Shown here: piece after piece, positions 6,386 to 13,926 of the stretch
Numbering within the stretch: position 1 is the first letter of the stretch
Layout: every line of letters starts with the position of its first letter
NCBI GenBank assembly: GCA_964490895.1
Contig: CAZBEI010000071.1
Span: 1 to 22,200, forward strand
Direction of reading: 5' to 3'
Length of the DNA: 22,200 nucleotides
Source of the DNA: JACRAO01 sp964490895
Lineage (GTDB): Bacteria > Bdellovibrionota > UBA1018
Notes under the pieces: model-generated
Seen by the model: only the letters and a program-made list of their open reading frames with translations
Told to the model about the DNA's origin: nothing
Databases searched by the model: none
Program-made: the position numbers and the translations under genes

Positions 6386-7738
6386 ATGCCGAACAAAAAA
6401 GAAACACTCCCCAATCCGCTCCTTGAGCAACTCATTCGGGTTTTAATGAGAGATGGTGTTGCCACCTCCCAGGAGTTGATCCATAAGCTCAGAATAAGCC
6501 GTCCAACTCTCTCTCGCCTTGCTGGAAAAGCACCCCCTTCGCTCATTCGTTTAGGAAAAACAAGATCCATAAATTATGGAATCATGCGCGAAGTTGCTGG
6601 CATTGGAAGCCAGTTGCCTCTCTTTCAAGTAAACGAATTGGGTCAGCTTAGTCCTGTCGGAAAATTGATTGTATTGCATCAAGAATATTATGCCGTTGAA
6701 CCACAAAACACCCTATTTTCAGGGCTGCCCCCCGAAGCATTCGATATGGCTCCGCAGGGGTTTATGGGACGAGCATTTGTTCAAAAATATACTGACGAGT
6801 TAAATCTTCCATCCCAATTTGAAAACTGGTCCAACGAACACATTTTGATTGCACTCGCTCGCCGTGGAGAGGATCTTCCAGGAAGTTTAATCATCGGACA
6901 AGAAAGTGCTGAACGTTTCACAAAATTAGATTTCAAAGCGACCAATCGAACCCAATACAAACACTTGGCTCACTTATCTTTGAGTGGGCAACCCATCGGC
7001 TCCTCAGCAGGTGGTGAACAGCCAAAATTTTCAGCCTTTGTTGGAGGAAAGCACTGTATTATCAAATTTGCAGGTACAGACGCCTCCAAAGCACAGTTGC
7101 GCTCTAGAGACCTGCTCATCTGCGAATACATTGCACTTAACCTATTAAAAGAAAATAAAATAGCGTCATCCAATGCTGTTCTCAGTTTTCAGGGAAAAAT
7201 GGTATTCTTAGAGATAGAAAGGTTTGATCGTAAAGGGATAAAAGGAAGGCGAGCTGTTTTAACCTTGGCCGCAATTGACAATTTACTCTATGGTGCCAGA
7301 GACAACTGGTCAGCTGCTTCGGAAAGACTCGAAAGATCAAATCACATTGATTTGAACTCAGCTCGAACTCTAAAATTACTAGATGCCTTTGGTGCCATCA
7401 TTGCAGATTCGGATCGGCATTTTCATAATGTGTCTTTTTTTACCTCTGGCTTTACCTCCGGTTTTTCTCAATTCACTTTTGGCCGCAAATCTCAAGACCT
7501 CAAGTTTGAGCTCGCCCCTGCCTTTGATAAATTGCCGATGTTCTTTTCGCCCGTCTCAGGTCACCTCATTGAAAGAAAATTTTCACTGCCCATTCCAAGT
7601 GCGGAAATGCTAGAGGTGTGGGAAGAGGCAAGAGCTCTTGCGCTTCAGTTTTGGGAGAGGGTGTCTCGAGAGAAAAGGATATCACAAGATTTTAGGAAAA
7701 TAGCGAGACGGATTTTTGGGGAGATGAGAAGCACATAG
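6386..7738 (+). CDS. yjjJ: HipA-family Ser/Thr kinase toxin with fused N-terminal HTH (YjjJ type)
   Basis: About 450 aa. HipA-family kinases phosphorylate cytoplasmic targets such as glutamyl-tRNA synthetase and slow growth; this target is unknown. A winged HTH covers about 10-68 (VATSQELIHKLRISRPTLSRLAG), as in E. coli YjjJ, in place of a separate HipB antitoxin gene, and none is found next to it. The kinase looks intact: Gly-rich/autophosphorylation loop SSAGGEQPKF (206-215; Ser206 aligns with HipA Ser150), Lys227 in CIIKF, catalytic loop ADSDRHFHN (340-348, Asp343) and metal-binding Asp381 in LAPAFDKLP. Between these two loops a 12-bp near-duplication (7439-7462) gives FTSGFTSG. Starts: TTG 6338 would add a hydrophobic leader unlike the family; ATG 6371, 6380 and 6386 are possible. 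I take 6386, with GGGA nine bases upstream. It stands alone between divergent pnt and convergent secreted-protein genes. Confidence 0.85.
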   Translation: MPNKKETLPNPLLEQLIRVLMRDGVATSQELIHKLRISRPTLSRLAGKAPPSLIRLGKTRSINYGIMREVAGIGSQLPLFQVNELGQLSPVGKLIVLHQEYYAVEPQNTLFSGLPPEAFDMAPQGFMGRAFVQKYTDELNLPSQFENWSNEHILIALARRGEDLPGSLIIGQESAERFTKLDFKATNRTQYKHLAHLSLSGQPIGSSAGGEQPKFSAFVGGKHCIIKFAGTDASKAQLRSRDLLICEYIALNLLKENKIASSNAVLSFQGKMVFLEIERFDRKGIKGRRAVLTLAAIDNLLYGARDNWSAASERLERSNHIDLNSARTLKLLDAFGAIIADSDRHFHNVSFFTSGFTSGFSQFTFGRKSQDLKFELAPAFDKLPMFFSPVSGHLIERKFSLPIPSAEMLEVWEEARALALQFWERVSREKRISQDFRKIARRIFGEMRST

Positions 7739-7769
7739 ATCTTTGCATATGTGGGGGGGGAGACTCTGA

Positions 7770-8405
7770 CTATTTCCCTGCTGCTGGTGGATTTGCAGCT
7801 TGCTGCGCCACAGCTGCTTTTTTTATTTTACCATTAACTAAATCCAAACAAAGGATAAACATTTCAATTGAAATACCTGCTTTCTTACATGCTTGTCCAT
7901 TAAACATAAAAAAAGTATTACAAATATCTCTAAGTTTTGGGAAAAAATTAATTTTGTGTTCACGCAACTGTTTTAAAGCAGCTTTGACAGCCTCAGTTTC
8001 TTCTATGGGACATCGAAGCCTTGCTGAAGTTTCAGCATCTATTAGTGGAATAAATTCAGCTATCAATTCGGGCGTGGGCTTAAAAACTTTCATACCAGTT
8101 GCCAAACTATTGCAACACTCACAAAGTGGATCACCTTTACATCCATGGGACTTATCTCCTGGATAATCAAAGCCATCTTGAATAGCGTCTGTAATTTCTT
8201 TAGCATCACATTTGCTTGCTGCAGCAGTAAGACTCCCCGCTGCAGCTCCATTTGCTGGTGCATTGTTTTTTGCATTTTCTGCAAGTGTATCAAAGAGATC
8301 TTTTGCCTCACCGCTTATCGCAGCGTTATCAGCTGACATTAATAGACTAAAAGCAACACTAAGTGTCAATGTTTTATCCCAAAAACAGTTTAGAGAAATA
8401 CTCAT
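7770..8405 (-). CDS. Exported Cys-rich protein of unknown function
   Basis: 211 aa with no family I recognise. The N-terminus (about 1-28) has a hydrophobic segment TLTLSVAFSLLMSADNA consistent with a Sec signal peptide. The mature part has an Ala/Asn/Gly-rich region (42-64) and then nine Cys (66, 89, 95, 97, 98, 132, 162, 173, 186), four of them clustered in GCKGDPLCECC. In an oxidising periplasm this suggests disulfides or metal binding. The C-terminal tail is Ala/Pro-rich. I chose ATG 8405 because GGAGGAT stands five bases upstream; a 12-residue longer ORF from 8441 would overlap the upstream gene and spoil the signal peptide. It follows the Ser/Thr-rich exported protein gene by 22 bases on the same strand, so the two are likely co-transcribed. 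It ends convergently with the HipA-family gene; a G8 tract lies in that gap (7753-7760). Confidence 0.7.
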   Translation of the reverse strand: MSISLNCFWDKTLTLSVAFSLLMSADNAAISGEAKDLFDTLAENAKNNAPANGAAAGSLTAAASKCDAKEITDAIQDGFDYPGDKSHGCKGDPLCECCNSLATGMKVFKPTPELIAEFIPLIDAETSARLRCPIEETEAVKAALKQLREHKINFFPKLRDICNTFFMFNGQACKKAGISIEMFILCLDLVNGKIKKAAVAQQAANPPAAGK

Positions 8406-8427
8406 ATTAAATCCTCCACATCTAGAA

Positions 8428-8934
8428 CTATAAACATCCAATAAATAAATTATCCAAGACTATTTGATATTTAGAGGCATTAAAAACTCCTCCATCACTA
8501 ATATATGCATCCACGATGTCTCTGATATCAATGAGCTTCAATATTTTTTGAGGCATAAGCACTTTATTGCATTTAGTTGAAATGAAATCAAAAGAGGACT
8601 GGGTCATTTGATTTAACTCACGAATACTACTCTCCTGCTCCCGCGTAAGAGTTACTCCATTTGCTCTTGTAGAAATATTTTCTGAAGTCGAATTCGCAGC
8701 TGTAGGAACACTTTGGCTTGTCGTAGAACCACCTGTGCTCGAAGGATTTGAAGTGCTCGTGCTACTAGCTACCGCTCCTCCATCACTTGGCGCCGTGCTA
8801 TCTTGCGTGACTGAAGTCCCTCCTCCCCCACATCCGCTACCTTCAGCTCCTATCAACACGGAAGAAATGGCCAGAACTAAAAAAAGAACTGCCAGTTTTG
8901 ATTTATTACTTTGGGATTGTTTTTTTCTCATCAT
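8428..8934 (-). CDS. Small exported Ser/Thr/Gly-rich protein, possible lipoprotein
   Basis: 168 aa, family not recognised. A basic N-terminus (MMRKKQSQSNKSK) and a hydrophobic core LAVLFLVLAISSVLIG (14-29) form a signal peptide. Then comes EGSGCGGGG: Cys35 could be lipidated, but the preceding residues are not a canonical lipobox (no Leu at -3), so plain secretion is also possible. Residues 38-90 are low-complexity Ser/Thr/Gly/Ala, like a flexible surface linker. The C-terminal 75 residues look folded, with Cys122 and Cys167, the latter one residue from the end (FIGCL). ATG 8934 follows AGGGGCG, and a second ATG follows at once. Upstream, TTGACA at 9008-9003 with TATTTT 18 bases on gives a plausible promoter. 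First gene of a two-gene unit with the Cys-rich protein. Confidence 0.65.
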   Translation of the reverse strand: MMRKKQSQSNKSKLAVLFLVLAISSVLIGAEGSGCGGGGTSVTQDSTAPSDGGAVASSTSTSNPSSTGGSTTSQSVPTAANSTSENISTRANGVTLTREQESSIRELNQMTQSSFDFISTKCNKVLMPQKILKLIDIRDIVDAYISDGGVFNASKYQIVLDNLFIGCL

Positions 8935-9143
8935 ACGCGCCCCTAATCTAAAAATTATATTATCTATATACTGTTAATAAAATATCATAATAGAATTAGT
9001 TTTGTCAACTATATGCAGCATGCAAAATTATGCTTAAATTCTGAGTAGTTAGGCTTTTAGCGATTTATTTAAAAATGTTCGCACAAAATTATTGATATTC
9101 TAAGTCATTATTTTTATGACCACCCGAGCAATCAGACAGATAT
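8935..9143 (-). promoter_or_regulatory. AT-rich intergenic region with promoter for the exported-protein pair
   Basis: A 209-base gap between the spoVR stop and the lipoprotein-like gene. On the minus strand a consensus -35 TTGACA (9008-9003) and a -10-like TATTTT (8984-8979), 18 bases apart, point at the exported-protein genes. A weak GTCAT/ATGAC hairpin (about 9103-9119) just after the spoVR stop might end that operon but is AT-rich. No further gene seen. Confidence 0.4.
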
Positions 9144-10649
9144 CTACACAAACCGCTCCGAAAACTCCCCATTTTGAAAAGTGTATAGTTTTTTCTGCCC
9201 GTCTACCTCAGTTTCAACATTGACTGGGCGGCGCCAGATTTCACTGAGCGCACTGAGTGTCTCTTTGGCCCAAGCGACATCTAAGTCTAAGCCCTGATAC
9301 TTGTGCCAGAGCAGGAGCTCCCCTTTGTTTTGAAAGTTGGCATCCACGATATAAATAAAAGGCTGCCCCCGATTGGTAAGCTGAAACAAAAGCTTTTCTT
9401 TAATTCTTTTGAAATCTCGATCTGCAATCTCATATTGGTTGGTGCGCCGATTAAAAGCAAACGTATAGAGCTGGTAGCGCTCGACAAACTCCTCAGTCAG
9501 ATACTCATCAATAAAAGTAATGTCATTGCAAACTTTTCTGACCTCAAATATTTTTTTCCGGCCCAGCCCTAAGTTTTTATCCCAACCCGCTTTTACAACC
9601 ATATCATCACAGTCTTCGTACTCTTTCCCAAATTTACCGCGGTTCCAACGATCTTCGATGTCTCGATAGAGCTCGACTCCAACTTTGTAAGGGTTTATTT
9701 GCCCAGGCCTAACAGCCATCGTCCCCGAGTGGTGATCTGCAAAATCAATGACCTCCGAGTCATTTAAACCTTTTTCTGTCATGATTTTAGAGTGCCAGTA
9801 AGTGGCCCAACCCTCGTTCATGATTTTTGTTTGACCCTGTGGAGCAAAATAATAAGCTTCTTCGCGGACTATATTCATGACCTCTTGCTGCCACTCTTCG
9901 AGAGGCGCATGGACAATCAAAAAAGCAAAAAAATCTTTGACCGGAGCCGGGGGATGTTTCTTAGCTTTTTTTTCTTCTTCTTCTATCTTTTTTTTCTGTT
10001 CTTCTATAAACCCTGGTGGATTAATAAAACTGTCCATGTATTGTCTGAGTGTTTTTAGCCTTCCTGGCGTTTTGGGTTCTGCTTCGTCACTTTCCTGAGG
10101 AAGTTCGATTTTTTTTGGATTCTGAAATGGCAAGAATGGGTCAATTTGATTCTCGATGGTGAGACAGTGATCGATAAAAGCTTCCACTTTGTCGTGTCCA
10201 TACTTGTCCATGTAATTTCGAATTCGAACAGCGTGATTGGCCATCCCATCCAACATCTTTCGATCCGTTTTAGAAAACCAATAATTATTTTTAAAAAAAT
10301 CAACATGGGCAAAAACATGCGCCATCACTGTTTTTTGATCCACCAGGCTATTGGCTTTCATGAGATATGCATAGGCAGGGTCTGTGTTGATCACCATCTC
10401 GTAAATTTTTTGCAATCCCCAAGCATAGCCCTTAGAAAACTGATCATAGTCCATTCCAAAACGCCAATGGGGATAGCGCACGGGAAATCCCCCATAGGCT
10501 GCAAGCGAATTGATCTGGTCATGATCGACCATTTCAAAAATAGTGTCAAAACAATCCAAACCATACCCACGTGCATAGCCCTCGATTTCAATCCGCACGC
10601 GGTCTAATTCTGGAGTTAAGGCTGTGGATAAAAAATCAGTTGCTGTCAT
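9144..10649 (-). CDS. spoVR: SpoVR family protein
   Basis: 501 aa, full length for the SpoVR/YcgB family (E. coli about 510). Conserved blocks are clear: YPHWRFGMDYDQFSKGYAWG (59-78), VMAHVFAHVDFFKNN (108-122), IMNEGWATYWH (276-286) and DHHSG (305-309). The invariant His/Glu residues in these blocks could bind metal, but the biochemical function is not established. In Bacillus SpoVR affects spore cortex; in non-sporulating Proteobacteria it is found with PrkA and DUF444 proteins under stress and stationary-phase control. There is a Lys/Glu-rich charged segment at 216-232. The ATG overlaps the stop of the DUF444 gene by four bases (ATGA), so translation is coupled. Last gene of the prkA-yeaH-spoVR operon; cytoplasmic. 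Confidence 0.95.
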   Translation of the reverse strand: MTATDFLSTALTPELDRVRIEIEGYARGYGLDCFDTIFEMVDHDQINSLAAYGGFPVRYPHWRFGMDYDQFSKGYAWGLQKIYEMVINTDPAYAYLMKANSLVDQKTVMAHVFAHVDFFKNNYWFSKTDRKMLDGMANHAVRIRNYMDKYGHDKVEAFIDHCLTIENQIDPFLPFQNPKKIELPQESDEAEPKTPGRLKTLRQYMDSFINPPGFIEEQKKKIEEEEKKAKKHPPAPVKDFFAFLIVHAPLEEWQQEVMNIVREEAYYFAPQGQTKIMNEGWATYWHSKIMTEKGLNDSEVIDFADHHSGTMAVRPGQINPYKVGVELYRDIEDRWNRGKFGKEYEDCDDMVVKAGWDKNLGLGRKKIFEVRKVCNDITFIDEYLTEEFVERYQLYTFAFNRRTNQYEIADRDFKRIKEKLLFQLTNRGQPFIYIVDANFQNKGELLLWHKYQGLDLDVAWAKETLSALSEIWRRPVNVETEVDGQKKLYTFQNGEFSERFV

Positions 10650-11752
10650 TTTCCTTTACCTAAGAAGTCTTTGATGGACTGTAAAATGCCTTCTTTATTT
10701 TCGATTTTAGACAAAAGGACAAACTCATGATCGTTGCCAAAGTATTCTTTCAGATCTTTGTAAAACTGCCCCGAACCATAACGCGATTCGACTTGCCCGT
10801 AACAAAAGACATTACAAATGTTGAGTAATTTTTTTTCTAAAATCTCGACACAAAGTCGGGTGTCTTCGCCCGACCAGTTGTCTCCATCCGAAAAATGAAA
10901 GGGATAAATATTCCAATCCGAAGGCGCATAATCCGTATCAATAATTTTTTCGCAAAGTTTATAGGCCGAGCTGATGAGGGTCCCCCCAGACTCGCGCGTT
11001 CTAAAAAAAGTGTCTTCGTCCACCTCTCTCGCCGTCGCATCGTGAATAATATAGCGTGTTTCGATCCCTTTGTATTGACTCCTCAGCCAAGTATCGATCC
11101 AAAAGGTCTCAGTCCTGACGATCTCCTTTTGCTCATCGCCCATGGAACCTGACACATCCATCATATAAATAATAACGGCACTATTTTCGTACCGAACATC
11201 TGTTTTCCAAGACCGAAAGCGCATGTCTCTTCGAATGGGCACTATGACAGGGTTCTCAGGATCATAAATTCCAAGTGCTATTTGTCTCCTTAAAGTCTCT
11301 CGAAAGGTTCTCTTAAAATGCCGAAGCGCCGTGGGACCTTGCCTCGCAATGCTTTTATACTTTTCGGCTTTTGTCTTGAGTGTTTTATGCCCACGCGGTT
11401 CAATCTTGGGGAGCTCTAATTGCTCACCTAAAATTTCGGCCAGTTCTTGGAGAGTCAGATCAACTTCCAAAAGATGCTCTCCTGGCAAATTTCCTGCTTT
11501 CCCGTCTCCTGATTGAGGATCGCCCCAAATGGGGTCTCCTGGATTTCCATCGCCCTGCCCTACCCCGCCTTTGTCTCGGTCACCATAGCGAAAATGCGGG
11601 ATTTCGATCTGGGGAATCGGGATGCTCACCAAATCTTTTCCCTTACGACCGATCATCTCTCCATGGGTGACGTATTTTTTTAAATTTTCTTTAATTTTGC
11701 CTTTAACAATATTTCTAAAGCGGGCATGATCTCGCTTAATGCTATAGATCAT
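10646..11752 (-). CDS. yeaH: YeaH/YhbH family (DUF444) protein with vWA-like domain
   Basis: 368 aa from ATG 11752, which has GAGG eight bases upstream; GTG 11761 would add three residues. Residues 1-55 match the family N-terminus (HARFRNIVKGKIKENL), and a Gly/Asp-rich linker spans 57-92. The second half is a von Willebrand A-like domain with MIDAS residues DVSGS (199-203) and a Thr in ESGGTLISSAY (254-264). Such domains bind Mg2+ and protein partners. In the known cluster it acts with the PrkA kinase and SpoVR in a stress or nitrogen-starvation pathway whose mechanism is unresolved. It begins 21 bases after prkA (12 for the GTG start) and overlaps spoVR by four bases. YhbH is the Bacillus homologue name. 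Confidence 0.94.
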   Translation of the reverse strand: MIYSIKRDHARFRNIVKGKIKENLKKYVTHGEMIGRKGKDLVSIPIPQIEIPHFRYGDRDKGGVGQGDGNPGDPIWGDPQSGDGKAGNLPGEHLLEVDLTLQELAEILGEQLELPKIEPRGHKTLKTKAEKYKSIARQGPTALRHFKRTFRETLRRQIALGIYDPENPVIVPIRRDMRFRSWKTDVRYENSAVIIYMMDVSGSMGDEQKEIVRTETFWIDTWLRSQYKGIETRYIIHDATAREVDEDTFFRTRESGGTLISSAYKLCEKIIDTDYAPSDWNIYPFHFSDGDNWSGEDTRLCVEILEKKLLNICNVFCYGQVESRYGSGQFYKDLKEYFGNDHEFVLLSKIENKEGILQSIKDFLGKGK

Positions 11753-11773
11753 TGAGAGCACCTCATTGGCACC

Positions 11774-13858
11774 TTATTTTTTATTCTTTACGTCTCCTCG
11801 GGCAAAAATACTGGCGACGAAATTTAATACATCAGTAGAGCAGATTTCGCAGTAACCATAGTTTTTGACAAGCCTGGATTTGACGACATCAATTTTTTCT
11901 TGGGTCGAACGATCCACAACATTAGAAACAAGCGAAGTGAGCTTGATTGTGTCTTTTTGATCTTCGAACAACTTGAGCTCCAAAGCTTTATGGAGTCTTT
12001 CGTTTGTCTTGTAGTCAAAAATTTTGCCTTCGATTGCCAGCGCCCCAATGTAGTTCATGATCTCTCGGCGGAAATCGTCTTTTCTACTTTCTGGAATATC
12101 AATTTTATCTTCGATTGCACGCATCAGCCTCTCATCGGGCTCTTCGTCTTGACCGGTGTATTTATTTTTTACTTTTTCTCTCTGGGTATAGGCCTTGATA
12201 TTGTCGATATAATTTCCACAAAGCTTAGAAATGGAGTCCTCATCAGCCGAAATAGCCCTTTGAACTTCATTTTTAACGATGTCTTCGTACTCTTGTTTCA
12301 CTACGGACAAAAGCTCTCTAAACTCTCGGCGTTTTTCGTCGCTCGAGATAAGAGCATGGTGTTTTAAGCCTCCATCTAATTCGTTCATCACCATAAATGG
12401 ATTGATACATGCAATTTCGCCGTTTTTATCGTTCACTAGCGCATTTGAGATTTTATCCTGAATGTAGCGAGGGCTAATACCTTCTAGACCTTCGCGAATG
12501 GCTTCTTTTCGGAGCTCTTTGACATTGTCTTCGGTATAACCACTGAGAGTTTTGCCATCATATAATTTTAACTTTTGAAGGAGTGCAAGATTGGCCTTTT
12601 TAGGCTGCTCAAGCCGACTGAGAATGGCCCACATCGCAGCCACTTCGATGGTGTGAGGAGCAATGTGCTTGCCCTTAATTTTAAGAGAATTAAAATCTTT
12701 TTCGTAAATTTTAATTTCCTCTTTGAGTTTCGTTATATAAGGAACGTCGATTTTTACTGTTCGATCGCGCAAAGCTTCCATGAACTCATTGTTCTGAAGT
12801 TTTTTGAATTCCGGTTCATTGGTGTGTCCAATGATGACCTCGTCGATGTCGGTTTGAGGAAATTTTTTAGGCTTAATTTTATGTTCCTGAGAAGCACCAA
12901 GAAGATCATATAAAAAGGCCACATCGAGTTTTAAGACTTCGATAAATTCGACAATCCCCCGGTTGGCGATATTAAATTCTCCATCAAAATTAAAGGCCCG
13001 AGGATCAGAATCTGAGCCATACTCCGCAATTTTTCTATAATTAATATCCCCTGTAAGTTCTGTGGAGTCTTGATTTTTTTCGTCTTTAGGTTGAAAAGTC
13101 CCAATCCCCACTCTGTCTTTCTCAGAGAGAATCAGGCGTCTCACTTTGACATGGCCCATGACTTTGAGCCAATCCCCATGATAGCGCTTTAAAAATTCTT
13201 TTTGCACATAACGGCAGGCCGGGCAAGGGTCGCCTACAATTTTGACTTTGTAGGGCTGTCTATCACCTTTATTAAATTCATTTTCGAATTTAAGCCGAAT
13301 GTCTTCTGGAATAAGTTTGAGAGGCTCTTCGTGCATCGGACAAGACATCTCTTGTTGCGAACCTAATATGTGATCTCCATTTGTTTTTTCGTCCACCCAC
13401 TTAAAAGTAAAAAGCATCCCCTCGTCTATTCTAGAATAGCGCTCCACCCCTTTTTTAAGCAGTCTCGCGATTGTAGACTTTGCCGACCCCACAGGGCCAT
13501 GGAGAAGAAGCACTCTTTTTTCAGTCCCGTAACTAAAAGCAGCTGATTTAAAAAAATAAACCAGCTTCATAAGCGGAATATCTAAGCCATAAACAGCGTC
13601 TTTGCCATGTTCTATGGGATCATCGAAAAATTTATAATGAAAAATATTTTTCTTATATTCCAAATAAGAAGTCGATCCCCAAGACTGAACCATGTCGTAG
13701 ATGCGTTGAAACGCATTTCGAGTGACGCTTGGATTTTTTTTCACAATTTCGAGATAATCTGTAAACGAGCCCTCCCAATTGAGACTTTGAAATTCCTGCT
13801 GTGGAGCCAACTCGCCTATCATTTTTAGCCAATCCGTATGGGCTGTGGAGTTTGCCAT
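11774..13858 (-). CDS. prkA: PrkA family serine protein kinase (YeaG-like AAA protein)
   Basis: 694 aa, somewhat longer than the usual 630-645. The N-terminal two-thirds is an AAA-type ATPase: Walker A GPVGSAKST (121-129) after the strand KRVLLLH. The conserved SCPMHEEPLKLIPEDIR block and a following CPAC motif are family-typical. FNIANRGIVEFIE and the later IIGHTNEPEF are also diagnostic. The C-terminal region is the PrkA kinase-like domain (about 430-690). PrkA/YeaG proteins are described as Ser kinases in some species and as Lon-like AAA proteases in Bacillus, so the activity is not certain. First gene of the prkA-yeaH-spoVR operon. On the minus strand TTTACA and TAAAAT, 18 bases apart, form a plausible promoter within the divergent region; GAGGTG precedes the ATG. 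Confidence 0.96.
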   Translation of the reverse strand: MANSTAHTDWLKMIGELAPQQEFQSLNWEGSFTDYLEIVKKNPSVTRNAFQRIYDMVQSWGSTSYLEYKKNIFHYKFFDDPIEHGKDAVYGLDIPLMKLVYFFKSAAFSYGTEKRVLLLHGPVGSAKSTIARLLKKGVERYSRIDEGMLFTFKWVDEKTNGDHILGSQQEMSCPMHEEPLKLIPEDIRLKFENEFNKGDRQPYKVKIVGDPCPACRYVQKEFLKRYHGDWLKVMGHVKVRRLILSEKDRVGIGTFQPKDEKNQDSTELTGDINYRKIAEYGSDSDPRAFNFDGEFNIANRGIVEFIEVLKLDVAFLYDLLGASQEHKIKPKKFPQTDIDEVIIGHTNEPEFKKLQNNEFMEALRDRTVKIDVPYITKLKEEIKIYEKDFNSLKIKGKHIAPHTIEVAAMWAILSRLEQPKKANLALLQKLKLYDGKTLSGYTEDNVKELRKEAIREGLEGISPRYIQDKISNALVNDKNGEIACINPFMVMNELDGGLKHHALISSDEKRREFRELLSVVKQEYEDIVKNEVQRAISADEDSISKLCGNYIDNIKAYTQREKVKNKYTGQDEEPDERLMRAIEDKIDIPESRKDDFRREIMNYIGALAIEGKIFDYKTNERLHKALELKLFEDQKDTIKLTSLVSNVVDRSTQEKIDVVKSRLVKNYGYCEICSTDVLNFVASIFARGDVKNKK

Positions 13859-13884
13859 GAAACTTTCACCTCACCTTATTTTAC

Positions 13885-13908
13885 CTTTACAGTAGAGTTC
13901 CTGTAAAG
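13885..13908. promoter_or_regulatory. Perfect palindrome between divergent prkA and tldE operons
   Basis: CTTTACAG-TAGAGTTC-CTGTAAAG, two perfect 8-base arms around an 8-base spacer. Each arm contains a -35-like TTTACA: on the plus strand with TATGTT 18 bases on (13910-13915), on the minus strand with TAAAAT 18 bases on. Both operons' likely -35 boxes therefore lie in one symmetric site, suitable for a dimeric regulator. The half-sites face opposite to E. coli LexA (CTGT-N8-ACAG). Confidence 0.55.
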
Positions 13909-13926
13909 TTATGTTAATCGTCGAGT

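Noticed and set aside
7753..7760. G8 tract as a phase-variable switch.
   Set aside because: It lies between two convergent stop codons, outside both reading frames, so a length change would not alter either protein.
8406..8441. Longer start for the Cys-rich exported protein, giving 223 aa.
   Set aside because: It lacks a ribosome site, would overlap the upstream gene, and puts extra residues before the signal peptide; GGAGGAT five bases before ATG 8405 decides the start.
9877..10098. Plus-strand ORFs inside spoVR with runs of Phe and Ser.
   Set aside because: They are antisense shadows of the Lys/Glu-rich segment of SpoVR, with no ribosome site or family similarity.
11900..12367. 155-codon plus-strand ORF inside prkA.
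   Set aside because: Antisense to a strongly conserved kinase gene; composition is that of a mirrored reading frame and there is no ribosome site.
13885..13908. LexA (SOS) box.
   Set aside because: The half-sites are in the opposite order to CTGT-N8-ACAG, and the spacing does not fit the TTACA-N3-TGTAA type I recall for Bdellovibrio.
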